Source: Brasilonema sp. UFV-L1 (lineage in GTDB: Bacteria > Cyanobacteriota > Cyanobacteriia > Cyanobacteriales > Nostocaceae). From it: a stretch of DNA of 64,000 bases. This document shows positions 9,214 to 19,400 of the stretch, piece by piece. Below the pieces are notes generated by a model. It did no database searches, was not told the DNA's origin, and saw only the letters and a list, made by a program, of their open reading frames with translations. The translations under genes and the position numbers were made by a program. The first letter of the stretch is position 1; every line of letters begins with the position of its first letter. The stretch is from the NCBI RefSeq assembly GCF_012912105.1, contig NZ_QMEA01000047.1:1-64000 (forward strand), read 5' to 3'.

Positions 9214-10716
9214 ATGCCCGATACTCCTGACTCACCCGTAACCCGCAAGTCCAGTATAACTCAGCAGACGCTATCACTTGGCGAGCAGCAAATCCGCTAC
9301 ACTGCGATCGCCGAATGGCAAACCCTGTTTGAGCATGAAAAACCCATTGCCGAAATGTTTCATGTGGCTTATCTAACCGATGTCAAAGAAGCATCGCAAC
9401 GACCGCTGACTTTCGTCTTCAATGGCGGACCTGGAGGGGCTTCCGCTTATCTGCACATGGGAGGATTAGGTCCGAAGCGTGTTTATTTCGGGGCTTGTGG
9501 TAGTCTGCCCAAACCTCCAGTTCGGGTAGTGGACAATGTCGAAAGTTGGCTAAGCTTTACGGATCTGGTGTTCATTGATCCGATCGGCACAGGTTTTAGT
9601 CGTAGTTTACCTCAAGACAAAGATGACCGAGATAAACAGAGCGAGAAAGCCAATACTCTAGAGACCGACAAACCCAAAGAGATAGAATTCTGGGAAGTCG
9701 AGCGAGACTTAAAAGCACTGGGAGAATTCATCCAACGATTTCTCTCTCGTCATAAACGCTGGCTGTCCCCGATTTTCATTGCAGGAGAGAGTTACGGCGG
9801 CTTTCGGGTTGCCAGGTTAGCCCGCAAACTGCAACAGGAATTTGGCGTTGGTCTTTCCGGTGCTATTCTCATCTCTCCTGCTTTGGAGTACAGTGTGCTG
9901 GTGGGTAGTGATTACAGCCTCACATTTTGGGCAACCCTGATTCCTTCTTTTGCCGCTGTTGCTGCTCATCACAATCGTGTCCAATGGGCAGGGGAACCTG
10001 GGAATTTACAAGCTCACATAGCAGCTGCAGAACAATTTGCCCGCAAAACACTCATCCCACTTCTGGCGATGGGAGATGCCATGACATCCAATGAGCGCCA
10101 GATTGCCTATCAGCAGCTGGCAGGGTTAATCGGCTTACCTGTGACATTTGTTGAGAGAAAAGCAGGAAGGATAAGCATTGAAGACTTTGCCAGGGAACTG
10201 CTGCGAGACGAAGAGCGGATTGTGGGACTGTACGACGCTTCGATCACGGCGATCGATCCTTTTCCCGATCGCATGACTTATGAAGGCACTGATCCCACCC
10301 TTGATGGGTTGTATCGCCTGTTTACGGGGGCGATCAACAGTCACTTGCGGGACACGTTAGGCGTTGAAACCGACTTGTCTTACCATCTCATGAACTTAGA
10401 AACATTCAATGCTTGGAAATCTGATCTTAAAGGCGAGTTTAATAAGCAGGGCTTTCTAGGGTCGGTGGACGATCTGCGCGCGGGGATGGCTTTGAACCCT
10501 TATATGCAAGTTTACATCGCTCATGGATTGTTTGATTTGGTTACTCATTATTTTGCCTCAAAACATTTGGCAGATCTGATGAAATTAAATCCAGAGATTC
10601 GTCCCAATCTGACTGTGAAACATTTTCAAGGTGGGCATATGTTCTTCACTTGGGATGAATCGCGCTCTTTATGGTTGGCTCAGATGAAAGCTTTCTACCA
10701 GAAAGCGACAGTTTAA
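9214..10716 (+). CDS. S10-family serine carboxypeptidase-like protein
   Basis: A 500-residue alpha/beta-hydrolase peptidase. FNGGPGGAS (about residue 70) is the S10 oxyanion signature; GESYGG contains the nucleophile Ser193; Asp441 in HGLFDLVT and His475 in GGHMFF complete the triad. S10 enzymes release C-terminal amino acids, usually at acid pH. No signal peptide is visible, so it may act in the cytosol, unlike most characterised members. ATG 9214 is preferred; an in-frame TTG at 9184 would add ten residues, and neither start has a clear ribosome-binding site. It diverges from sbcD with a 120-base gap and is convergent with cysH. Confidence 0.85.
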   Translation: MPDTPDSPVTRKSSITQQTLSLGEQQIRYTAIAEWQTLFEHEKPIAEMFHVAYLTDVKEASQRPLTFVFNGGPGGASAYLHMGGLGPKRVYFGACGSLPKPPVRVVDNVESWLSFTDLVFIDPIGTGFSRSLPQDKDDRDKQSEKANTLETDKPKEIEFWEVERDLKALGEFIQRFLSRHKRWLSPIFIAGESYGGFRVARLARKLQQEFGVGLSGAILISPALEYSVLVGSDYSLTFWATLIPSFAAVAAHHNRVQWAGEPGNLQAHIAAAEQFARKTLIPLLAMGDAMTSNERQIAYQQLAGLIGLPVTFVERKAGRISIEDFARELLRDEERIVGLYDASITAIDPFPDRMTYEGTDPTLDGLYRLFTGAINSHLRDTLGVETDLSYHLMNLETFNAWKSDLKGEFNKQGFLGSVDDLRAGMALNPYMQVYIAHGLFDLVTHYFASKHLADLMKLNPEIRPNLTVKHFQGGHMFFTWDESRSLWLAQMKAFYQKATV

Positions 10717-10862
10717 CCACAACACTCGCTAAACTTACTGAAAAATTCTTTTTTCTAATCGCACCAGGTGTAGAGTAAGCAGAGGAGAAGAGAGGGCGAG
10801 GGGGAGAGTTAAGAGAAATTCTTCTTTTCCTCCATCTCCCATCACCTCGTCTTCCCATTTTG

Positions 10863-11588
10863 TTAAATATGAATACCGCACTCAGTCTTACCAGTACCCC
10901 GCCAACGTCCAGCACGTTCATCTTCGCCTTCACCGACTTTGGTCGTGATGGGTTCATCACCAATACTGGGATAACCTTGGTCGTGTAAGGGATTGTAGAT
11001 GACGCCGTGTTCAGCGACATACGCCCAGCTTTGTTTACGTGTCCAGTTCGCTAAAGGATTGACTTTTATGCGGTTGTTGCTGTCAAGTTCAAATATGGGC
11101 ATGTTACCACGAGTAACAGCTTGGTCGCGACGACGTCCGGTAATCCAAGCGACGGTTTGAAGTTCGGCTAAACCTCGTTGCAATGGTTCGATTTTTGTAA
11201 CTTCGTGGAATTTAGCAATATCTTTATCCCAAAGTGCTTCGCCGTATTTGGCCGCAAAGGCTTCGCGAGTGTCTACATCTGGAGTTTTGTAAACTTTCAA
11301 GTCTAAATTGTAAACTTCTTTGGCTTTAGCAACCAGTTCTAGAGTTTGGGGGAAGTGGTACAGCGTGTCGAGGAATATCACTGGGACTGGGTGCTTGAGT
11401 TCCAGATAAAGCATGTGCGTGATGATGATGTCATCTACATTAAAGGCACTGGTTTGCACGAGTCCAGTTGGAATATTCTCTACAGACCACGCCAGTATGT
11501 CTTTTGGATGAGCGGTTTCAAATTTCTGATTTAATAAATCTAGGTCAAAAGCAGCAGTTTGAGCTTTAGTTGCTGGCGAAACAGTCAT
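10863..11588 (-). CDS. cysH: Phosphoadenylyl-sulfate (PAPS) reductase
   Basis: Reduces PAPS to sulfite in assimilatory sulfate reduction, using thioredoxin or glutaredoxin. The 241-residue protein has the PP-loop-type fold with TSAFNVDDIIITHML and VIFLDTLYHFPQT, ITGRRRDQA, NPLANWT, and the C-terminal catalytic KTECGIHI. The paired CC motifs that bind a 4Fe-4S cluster in APS reductases are absent, which points to PAPS as substrate. ATG 11588 is preceded by GGAG at suitable spacing. It stands alone and convergent with the peptidase gene; no other sulfate genes are visible. Confidence 0.93.
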   Translation of the reverse strand: MTVSPATKAQTAAFDLDLLNQKFETAHPKDILAWSVENIPTGLVQTSAFNVDDIIITHMLYLELKHPVPVIFLDTLYHFPQTLELVAKAKEVYNLDLKVYKTPDVDTREAFAAKYGEALWDKDIAKFHEVTKIEPLQRGLAELQTVAWITGRRRDQAVTRGNMPIFELDSNNRIKVNPLANWTRKQSWAYVAEHGVIYNPLHDQGYPSIGDEPITTKVGEGEDERAGRWRGTGKTECGIHI

Positions 11589-11854
11589 TAATTATCTCCA
11601 GTCCAATGGTTTTTTTACTTTATTAAATCAATATTAACATCACAAAGACACATATATCGGTCGGATTTTTGTAGATAGCATATTCGGTAATTTTTGCCAA
11701 GAGGCAGTAGGTATGAATCTTGAGTTAAGTGATAACTACTGTATTTGTTAAGATAAATGAAGCTTATTTAAGTTTTACTATGTTTCCATTTCTATATGTG
11801 GCAATACTGATATTGTTAATGGAATATTTAAGATGAGATTAAAGGATTCTACAG

Positions 11855-11959
11855 ATGAACGATTCCAAGACTCCAAACGCACTTAGCCAGTCTTTAGTTA
11901 TGGGAGCGTTGGTCATGCTGACCAGCGCTGGTGTGATTACTATCATGAATCTTTTCTAA
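11855..11959 (+). CDS. 34-residue single-pass membrane peptide
   Basis: A short frame starting at ATG 11855, with AAAGGAT about 8 bases upstream and a perfect hairpin terminator 35 bases after its stop. The peptide has a hydrophilic start (MNDSKTPNALSQ) and one hydrophobic helix (LVMGALVMLTSAGVITIM). The site, stop and terminator make it look like a real small gene. It does not match any photosystem or cytochrome b6f small subunit that I can recall; the function is unknown. An unnoticed NDH-1 or photosystem accessory peptide is one possibility. Confidence 0.55.
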   Translation: MNDSKTPNALSQSLVMGALVMLTSAGVITIMNLF

Positions 11960-11993
11960 GGCAACAGCTCTCATTTTTAGTAAAATAACTATA

Positions 11994-12025
11994 CAAAACC
12001 CATCTCAGAATTGAGATGGGTTTTG
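11994..12025. terminator. Perfect 14-bp hairpin terminator
   Basis: CAAAACCCATCTCA and TGAGATGGGTTTTG pair perfectly around a GAAT loop; the TTTTG arm supplies a short T-run. It follows the 34-residue membrane peptide gene and lies just before mutY. Confidence 0.8.
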
Positions 12026-12066
12026 ACATTGCTAGGATTTATCTTGGAGTGAACAAAGGTTGGACA

Positions 12067-13161
12067 GTGAATCAATGTGCGAAGAAACTCCTTGAGTGGT
12101 ACGATCGCCATTGCAGACCATTGCCTTGGCGTCAGAAAATCAACATCTATCACACTTGGGTGTGTGAGGTCATGAGTCAACAAACAACTCTGGCTGTGGT
12201 AGTACCAAAATTCTCAGAATTTGTTAAGCACCTTCCCACGATTCACGATCTTGCTGCTTGTGATGAACAGACACTGCGTCAACTTTGGTCAGGATTAGGC
12301 TACTATGCTCGTGCTCGTAACTTAAACAAAGGTGCAAAGTTTATTGTTGAGCAGCTTAAAGGTCGTTTTCCGAAATCATACCATGAATGGCTGAAGATTC
12401 CTGGTTGTGGACCTTACACGGCGTCTGTGATTGCGAGTGTTTGTTTCAACGAAAAAGTCGCTTGTGTTGATGGTAATGTTGTGCGAGTGGTGAGTCGTTT
12501 GCTTGCTTTATCTGAGGATGTGTGGAGTTCTTCTGGGAAAGCAGCGATTCAAACTCATGTTGATCAAATGATTCCTGAGGAACGTCCTGGTGACTTTAAC
12601 CAAGCAATAATGGAATTGGGAGCGACTGTTTGTCGTAAATCAAAACCTCTGTGCCTTTTGTGTCCAATACAGCAAGAGTGTTTGGCTTTTGCAGACAATT
12701 GTGTTGAAATTTGTCCTCCCAAAAAACCACGACGTGATACCGTGGATGTGGAGTTATTTGCTTTGGTGTTTTGGAGGAAGGCGACAGATACGGTGGCGAT
12801 CGCCTACAGAACAAAAGGATTTCTCTCAAACACTGTTGGGTTTCCATTAATTCCTGCTACTGAAGCTTCAGAAATCAAGAGAGTTATTCAGTCTCTAGAA
12901 CATCTTCAACTGTTAGAACTCTCTAGCAGGTTTTCACACAGTATCACCCATCATCGTATTTCTGGAAACATTCTCGTCGCCCAAGAGTTAGAAAACCCAA
13001 GCATCAACACAGAGAGTGTTCCTTGGTTGAAACTTGGTTTGCCGAAATCTTTTGACTGGGTTCCAAGAACTGTTGTTGTTTCAAAACTCTCTAGTGCATT
13101 GGACAACAAAGTTTTTAAGCTTTTTGAGAACTATATATTAGGTTATATCAAGTCCGCTTAA
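12067..13161 (+). CDS. mutY: A/G-specific adenine DNA glycosylase MutY
   Basis: Removes adenine mispaired with 8-oxoguanine or guanine. Visible motifs: EVMSQQT with the catalytic Glu, the helix-hairpin-helix LKIPGCGPYTAS, VDGNVVRV with the catalytic Asp, and the 4Fe-4S loop with spacing C-x6-C-x2-C-x5-C (CRKSKPLCLLCPIQQEC). The C-terminal half (about 225-364) corresponds to the MutT-like recognition domain. An ATG at 12016 is in frame but sits inside the preceding terminator hairpin. GTG 12067, with AAAGG 7 bases upstream and immediately before QCAKKLLEWYD, matches where MutY proteins normally begin. Confidence 0.88.
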   Translation: MNQCAKKLLEWYDRHCRPLPWRQKINIYHTWVCEVMSQQTTLAVVVPKFSEFVKHLPTIHDLAACDEQTLRQLWSGLGYYARARNLNKGAKFIVEQLKGRFPKSYHEWLKIPGCGPYTASVIASVCFNEKVACVDGNVVRVVSRLLALSEDVWSSSGKAAIQTHVDQMIPEERPGDFNQAIMELGATVCRKSKPLCLLCPIQQECLAFADNCVEICPPKKPRRDTVDVELFALVFWRKATDTVAIAYRTKGFLSNTVGFPLIPATEASEIKRVIQSLEHLQLLELSSRFSHSITHHRISGNILVAQELENPSINTESVPWLKLGLPKSFDWVPRTVVVSKLSSALDNKVFKLFENYILGYIKSA

Positions 13162-13176
13162 TTACTTACACAAAGA

Positions 13177-13218
13177 CCTCACCCCCCGCCCCTCTCCTTA
13201 TTAAGGAGAGGGGTGAGG
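13177..13218. terminator. CCTCACCCC...GGGGTGAGG palindrome, bidirectional terminator
   Basis: A perfect inner stem, CCCCTCTCCTTA / TAAGGAGAGGGG around one T (13189-13213), with outer CCTCACC/GGTGAGG arms. It lies between the convergent mutY and Uma2 genes. This type of palindrome is repeated elsewhere (4007-4027). Confidence 0.6.
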
Positions 13219-13255
13219 TTCTTCGTTTTTTATAAGTGTTCATCCGGACATGATA

Positions 13256-14104
13256 TTAACCGGCTAATTCCTGTACTTGAGAAATATCTAAACCCGTTAA
13301 CTTAGCAACCTGTTCCACCGTCATCCCCGTCTGAAGTAAATTTCGTACTGTTTGCTGCAACTGCGACTGCACTTGTTCAGCCCGTTGACGTTCTTGTTCA
13401 GCAAGTTGACGTTCTTGTTCGGCGCGTTGGCGTTCTTGTTCAGCCCGTTGACGTTCTTGTTCAGCAAGTTGATGTTCCTGTTGTGCAATTTCCATACCTG
13501 TGGGTAGTAATTCGCCATCTAATGTCGCCCAGCGTAACCAAACGGTATCCACTCCTCTATACTTACCTTGCCATTTCTGTAATCCTAACCCTAATGACTG
13601 ACTCACCAACTGATTTTGTTGATTCGGAACCAAGGGCTGGTAAACTCCTTGTTGGATAGAGAAACCCGCCCAATCGTCAGGATGAAATGGATCAAACCAG
13701 AAATATTCTGGCACGCGCATTTGATTTTGATAAATCAGCTTTTTCTCATTCTTGTCTGCTGCGGCGGTACTCTCAGAAAGCAACTCAATGACTACATCCG
13801 GGGCTTTCCCTTCTTCCCAAACAACCCAACTACGGCGTTCTCCTTTTGGAACACCCAACACGACAAAAAAATCTGGTCCTTTAAAATCTTTGTTCCGCAC
13901 CTGCGCCAGACTGTAGTAGACAAACATATTACCGCTTACATATCCATCCTCGCGCTGTGCTAGCCAGAACTCAAGGGTTTCAATCAGCAAGTCCATCTGG
14001 TATTTGTGGCGTTGAGTTTCCATTGGGATTCCATCATCACAGGGAAGTTCTGCCTGGGTTGGCGGTAGTGTGAGGTAGGGTGCAGCTAGGATAGTTTCTG
14101 ACAT
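13256..14104 (-). CDS. Uma2-family (DUF820) putative nuclease with coiled-coil tail
   Basis: Uma2 proteins have a PD-(D/E)xK restriction-endonuclease fold and are strongly expanded in cyanobacteria; a cellular role is not established. Here the core spans about residues 30-190, with PDFFVVLG and PDVVIELLSEST giving the acidic active-site positions and VPEYFWFDP near the end. Residues about 208-255 are a heptad repeat built on AEQERQR, encoded by 21-base tandem repeats, and should form a coiled coil. The last 25 residues (LLQTGMTVEQVAKLTGLDI) look like a short helix-turn-helix-like segment common to this subfamily. Intact, in contrast to the two other Uma2 genes in the window. Confidence 0.85.
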   Translation of the reverse strand: MSETILAAPYLTLPPTQAELPCDDGIPMETQRHKYQMDLLIETLEFWLAQREDGYVSGNMFVYYSLAQVRNKDFKGPDFFVVLGVPKGERRSWVVWEEGKAPDVVIELLSESTAAADKNEKKLIYQNQMRVPEYFWFDPFHPDDWAGFSIQQGVYQPLVPNQQNQLVSQSLGLGLQKWQGKYRGVDTVWLRWATLDGELLPTGMEIAQQEHQLAEQERQRAEQERQRAEQERQLAEQERQRAEQVQSQLQQTVRNLLQTGMTVEQVAKLTGLDISQVQELAG

Positions 14105-14179
14105 AGCTTTTCACCTGGTGCGTAGCCATTGCGGACTCTTTTATGTTAGTTGATTGCAGGAATGGAGTGCGATGTGGCG

Positions 14180-15814
14180 CTATATTTGTGTTGTCACTAC
14201 AGGCAATATGATTTGTGATGAACTTTCACCACCGCAACTCACCATCAAGGTGATAATTTCAGCATCTATACCTGAGGCTGAATTATTCCCAGGATTCATT
14301 GCATACGCTGGGAAACAAGAAGCACTCAAACTCAAACGTAACGCATTCTTTCTAGAAATTTTCGCACAAGTCGCCTGTAGGTGAATTGTTCTTTTGACGC
14401 GATGCTTCCCATTTTGGCAACGCAAATAACCTTGAGTCAAATTGTACACTCTTCCGTCAGGGTAAACCTCTGACAGCACTGCACACAAATCATAACTCTC
14501 CTTATCAGATAAACAGAAGACTTCAACTACAACATCACCCGCCAAATACAAATCTGTCTCTAAAGTCTCAGTTGTGTAAGTTAAGACATCTGAACGGCAA
14601 TCGATATGTGTTCTTTCAAAACAACCAGCCCCAATTGCAGCATGACCACCTAATGATGGGACAGGTCGCCAAGGGTCATGAACGATTACATCGTCGGTAC
14701 AAGTTTCGGGACAAGTTGTGGCGAGAATACCTTCCCCTTCCCTGATGCTGGCAAGTCCGGTGGTTGACAAAAAGTACGATTGCTGGTTTGAGCTTAATAA
14801 GCTAGGATAACCGTGCCATATATTACTTCCGATTTCAAATAGCCAAACAGGCAACTCGTTCAGTAATCCTGTTTCAATGCCTTTGAGAAACTGGTCAAAC
14901 CAGCATAGCTGCATTCTATCTATAGGACTTCCTGCATCTGGACCAAAATCAACCGCACCCACTTTACGACTCCAAGGCAAATGTGCCCAAGGTCCAATTA
15001 ACAGTTCTTGTCGATATGCACTTCTAGCAGCAATATCTTTATATAGATTTAGAGTGCCGCGCAAGTACGTATCAAACCATCCTCCTATGTGGAACATGGG
15101 TAAGTCAACATCTTTGAGATATGTTTTTGGGGAAAGTTTTTCCCAATATTCATCAGGTTGAGAATGTGCCAACCACTCGTGATAAAAAGAATCTGGAGCA
15201 AAGTTTTTTAAAACTTCTCCAGAAGTGAGATTTGAGCCGTATAAAGGTAAATGACGCGAAGCTTCAAACAGCGCTTGGTAAGCTTTTTCATCTTTTTTTA
15301 TCCGGGCAGTTTCTGTCGCTAATTGAATTGCCCAAGCGAGATTGCTTTGTAAACAGAATGCGCCTCCTTCATAAGCCCAATCTGTGTACAAATCATAGCC
15401 AATCATAGCAGGGCAAATTGTTTTTAGGGCGCTTGGTTTGGCAGCAGCAGCGTAAAGTTGAGTCATTCCTTGGTAGGAAAAGCCATACATCCCCACCTCA
15501 CCCGTACTACCACGTAAATTTGCTGCCCAGTTAACTGTATCTTCTCCATCTTCAATTTCATGAGTAAAGAGTTGGAAGTTTCCTTGTGATGTACCGCGTC
15601 CCCGGACATCTTGAATGACTACAATGTAGCCGTGGGAAGCGTACCAGGTAGGATGAGCGTAGACAACAGTGGAGGCGATCGCCCTACCATAGGGTTGTCG
15701 CATTAATAACACAGGAAACTCTCCATCAGTATCAGGGCGGTAGATGTCTGCATCCAAGCGCACACCATCACGTGTGAGCATGGATACAGTTTGTTTAGGA
15801 AGGACTTTGAGCAT
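14180..15814 (-). CDS. CocE/NonD-family hydrolase (X-Pro dipeptidyl-peptidase S15-like)
   Basis: A 544-residue alpha/beta hydrolase. RDGVRLDADIYRP starts the S15 domain; GFSYQG contains the nucleophile Ser113; IGPWAH near residue 290 holds the likely catalytic His, with the acid in DFGPDAG or the preceding loop. A C-terminal jelly-roll domain (about 360-530) is usual for cocaine-esterase, glutaryl-7-ACA acylase and X-Pro peptidase members. No signal peptide is seen. The substrate cannot be told from sequence; ester and amide hydrolysis are both known in the family. It is upstream of the Uma2 gene on the same strand but 75 bases apart. Confidence 0.85.
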   Translation of the reverse strand: MLKVLPKQTVSMLTRDGVRLDADIYRPDTDGEFPVLLMRQPYGRAIASTVVYAHPTWYASHGYIVVIQDVRGRGTSQGNFQLFTHEIEDGEDTVNWAANLRGSTGEVGMYGFSYQGMTQLYAAAAKPSALKTICPAMIGYDLYTDWAYEGGAFCLQSNLAWAIQLATETARIKKDEKAYQALFEASRHLPLYGSNLTSGEVLKNFAPDSFYHEWLAHSQPDEYWEKLSPKTYLKDVDLPMFHIGGWFDTYLRGTLNLYKDIAARSAYRQELLIGPWAHLPWSRKVGAVDFGPDAGSPIDRMQLCWFDQFLKGIETGLLNELPVWLFEIGSNIWHGYPSLLSSNQQSYFLSTTGLASIREGEGILATTCPETCTDDVIVHDPWRPVPSLGGHAAIGAGCFERTHIDCRSDVLTYTTETLETDLYLAGDVVVEVFCLSDKESYDLCAVLSEVYPDGRVYNLTQGYLRCQNGKHRVKRTIHLQATCAKISRKNALRLSLSASCFPAYAMNPGNNSASGIDAEIITLMVSCGGESSSQIILPVVTTQI

Positions 15815-16115
15815 GAATTATGATGCAGGAATTAAAATTCGCTTTTTTGTGTCAGTTTGTGTTAGTTGCTGTTTTGGCGATCGCCAAAACAGCACAACAA
15901 CTCCTCCCACTCTATCAACAGATATTAAAGAATGCGTTCAAACTTATCATTCAAAAACTGACTACTTCGACGCGTCTACACTGCGTTACGTATGCCCTCC
16001 CTTGCCCGCTACGGGCAAACACATTTTTTTTGCATGCATTGGGATGCTCCTCTCCTGTTGTGATTTGAGTACGGAAAATTAAGGTTTTAAAACAGTACAC
16101 AGTAAACAGTGAACA

Positions 16116-16195
16116 GTGAAGGAGTCAGGAGCGGAGCCGGAGCCGCTCCGCCTCCGTGAAGGAGTCAGGAGCGGAGCCGGAGCCGCTCCGCCTCC
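16116..16195. repeat. Two exact tandem copies of a 40-bp GC-rich unit
   Basis: The unit beginning GTGAAGGAGTCAGGAGCGGA occurs at 16116-16155 and again at 16156-16195 without visible change. Each unit contains a self-complementary core (GGAGCGG ... CCGCTCC), so each copy can fold into a hairpin. Confidence 0.85.
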
Positions 16196-16346
16196 GGTCA
16201 GAAGTCGGAAGTCGAAAAACTCAATTCTTTATTTCTTCCTTCTGAATCAAGAATTGCACCAATTGCTGAATTCTTCTTCAAACTGATAACTGATAACTGG
16301 TAACTGTTAAAGTGTCGTCATTCTCAAGAAACGCGATTTTTGACCA

Positions 16347-16399
16347 ATTAATTATCAATTATCAATTTGATAATTGCTAATTGATAATTGATAATTAAT
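16347..16399. repeat. AT-rich palindrome, 19-bp perfect arms
   Basis: ATTAATTATCAATTATCAA and its exact complement flank a 15-base spacer. It lies 24 bases past the stop of the large repeat protein and could serve as terminator. Sister elements built from TTATCAATTATCA are at 23190-23224 and 31221-31262. Confidence 0.75.
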
Positions 16400-16423
16400 G
16401 TTGACCCTGGTGCAAGATATAAC

Positions 16424-19400
16424 TTAAGCAATACTCAAATTCACTCTGACAGTCATATCGTTGTAATCCTTATCACCCCCACTTGGTAAATCCTCAAAGC
16501 CAAAGGTGTTATTCCCCAATAAGCGAATATGGTCAACTTTATCTGAGTTAGCTCCTAAGAAGGAAAAATACACTGCGGGATCGTTATTTGGATTTCCATC
16601 TAAAATTGCTTCCGGTCTGTTATTAGCAATCATGAATGGTGCCAAGATAGAACCAGGGCTAAGATTAGCTGTGAATGTGGCAGTACTTTGATTGCCCACT
16701 GTCAAGTCAATTCCTGCAACACGTCGCTGCACTGCAGCTTGAGTATAACCTGCATCACCAGGACGCAAATCTACTGTCCCGTTACCATCGATATCAATAC
16801 CACCATTTGCATCAGCCACTTGATAGAAGCCGACGAAATTGTCATTTCTTGCTTCTCTGTTTAAAACAAAGTCTGCTTTGATCTGCTGAGTTGACACATT
16901 GCGCAAATCAATCAGTTCTCCAAAAGAATTTCCCTGAAGACTAGCGCCCAGAGGTAATGATTGATTTGTAGCCTTAATCTTCACTACCAGATTCTGGAAG
17001 TCAGAAGTATTGCTATTTGATGCATCATTCAAAGCCAATGTAAACTCACCATTCCCCAAGTCTGTCACTTTTTGCGTTAAGGAGTTGGAAAAGATGAGGT
17101 CTTTGGTAGAAGTTGAACCAGCTTGCACAGCGTCAATACTATTATTGTTGACCAAAAAGAATTGCAAACGTGCTCCTGAATTAAATTCAAGTAGACGTGT
17201 TAAGTCAGTATTAAACCCATTAGGAACTTTAGTAATGACCGAGAAAATGGTGCTAGCTCTTGAAAGTGCAGCTTGAGCATAATTTTCTGTACCAGGAGCA
17301 ATACCATTAATTCTTCCTTGCTCATCATCAACAACAAACACTCCCAGTTCATTCACCTGCTTAGAACTTGCTCCGGTGAGAGTGACTTCAAGTTTTGGTT
17401 TGCCGCTATCAGAAATGCCTTCTAACTGGAAGATATTGTTAGACGCTAGTTTCAGGGTAGGAGCAGCTTTGCTGCCACCAGGAGTGTTAACAGTATCAAT
17501 GCTAATTGCAGCAGTGTCAGTTGCACTGCTAAAGGCAGTTGCGCCACCATTAACGGTTGTATCTGCAAGACTACCGTTAGTACCAGTGCTTTGGTCCCAC
17601 GCACGGAAAGTCAAAACATTGTTGATGTTGCCATTAAAGTTGGCGTTGGGTTGGAAGTAAATCCGGGTGTTGGGATTAGCTGCCAAGAGGCGAGCATTGG
17701 CATTGGATACAGATCCCAAGGATGTCCAGTTATTGCCGTTGTCAGTGCTGTAGAAGAAGGTGCCATTGGTAGTATCAGCATTTGTGATGGCAATACCTGT
17801 GAGTGCATCTTTATCTGAGTCAATAACGTTACCTCCAAGACTGACTAAGGAGGAAACAAGGGTACCAACTGCCCCTACTGGTGTACCTGCATCTTTTTTA
17901 ATTGCAGTTAAGGTGACGTCAGTATCACGGAGAGTAGGAGCATTGTTGACAATACCAACGCTAATTGCAGCAGTGTCAGTCGCACTACTAAAAGCAGTTG
18001 CGCCACCGTTGACGGTAGTGTCCGTAGTGCTGCCGTTGCTACCACTGGTTTGGTCCCATGCACGGAAGGTCAAAGCATCGCTGATGATGCCATTAAAGTT
18101 GGCGTTGGGCTGGAAGTAAATCCGGGTGTTTGCATCAGCTGCCAATAGACGGGCGTTAGTGTCGGATACAGAACCCAAAGCTGCCCAATTACTACCGTTG
18201 TCGGTACTGTAGAAGAAAGTGCCGTTGGTAATCTCAGCATTTGTGATGGCAATACCTGTCAGGGGATTGCTGTCTGGGTCGGTGACGTTACCATTAGTAC
18301 CCAAACTTACCAACGAAGAAACAAGCGTACCAACTGCCCCTATGGGTGTACCTGCATTTTTGTCAATAGCAGTTAAAGTGACGTTGGTATCACGGAGGAT
18401 AGGAGCATCATTGACGGCATCAATGGTAATTGCAAGAGTGTCAGTCGCAATACTAAAAGCAGTAGTGCCACCGTTGAGGGTGGTGTTTGCAGTGCTGCCG
18501 TTAGTACCACTGGTTTGATCCCATGCACGGAAGGTCAGAGCATTGCTGATAGAGCCATTGAAGTTAGCGTTGGGCTGGAAGTAAATACGAGTGGTTGTAT
18601 CAGCCGCTAGCACACGGGCGTTAGCGTCAGATACAGCTCCTAAAGCTGTCCAGGTACTGCCATCGTCGGTACTGTAGAACCAACTGCCGTTGGTAGTGTT
18701 AGCGTTTGTGATGGCAATACCTGTAAGTGCATTATTTGTAAGTGGATCGTTGTCTGGGTCGGTGACGTTAACACCAAGGCTAACTAACGAAGAAACAAGG
18801 GTACCAACTGCTCCTGTGGGTGGACCTGGATCTTCAACTATATTCAGGAAGAGGTTGGTATCACTGAGGATAGGAGCATCATTGACGGCGTTGATAGTAA
18901 TTGTGCTAGTGTTAATCCCAGTACTAAAGGCAGTCGTGTCACCGTTGAGGGTGGTATCTGCGGTGCTGCCGTTGGTACCACTGGTTTGGTCCCATGCACG
19001 GAAAGTCAGAGCATTATCAATGGTGCCATTAAAGTTGACGTTGGGCTGGAAGTAAATCCGGGTACTTGCATTAGCCGCCAGTAGGCGAGCATTGGTATCA
19101 GATAAAATTCCTACAGGTATCCAGCTGCTGCCGTTGTTGGTGCTGTAGAACCAATTGCCGTTGATATTGTCAACATTTGTGATCGCAATACCTGTGAGTG
19201 CATTGCTGTCGGGGTCGGTGACGTTATCACCAAGACGGACTAAGGAGGAAACAAGGGTACCAACTGCTCCTACGGGTGTACCTAGATTTTCGTTAATCGC
19301 AGTTAGGGTGATATTACCTTCACGCAGAGTAGGAGCATCATTGACAGAATTGATGGTAATTGCGGCAGTGCCAGTTGTACTGCTAAAGGCAGTTGTACCA

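Larger units (their letters stand above)
15815..16423. other. Intergenic region of about 600 bases rich in repeats
   Basis: Contains a HIP1 octamer (about 15880), a TGCCCTCCCTTGCCCGCTA stretch near 15991 that recurs near 32234, the 40-bp tandem repeat at 16116-16195 and the AT-rich palindrome at 16347-16399. An 82-codon open frame beginning at 15820 has no family resemblance and biased composition, and is not called. No tRNA or other RNA gene is visible. Confidence 0.5.

Noticed and set aside
10786-10858. Purine-rich stretch after the S10 peptidase as a tandem repeat or regulatory site
   Set aside because: It is low-complexity repeat-like sequence between convergent genes without a clear unit or stem.
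15820-16068. 82-codon open frame that looks like a small membrane protein
   Set aside because: It overlaps repeat words and a HIP1 site, has no good ribosome site, and a second frame over the same bases is equally open.
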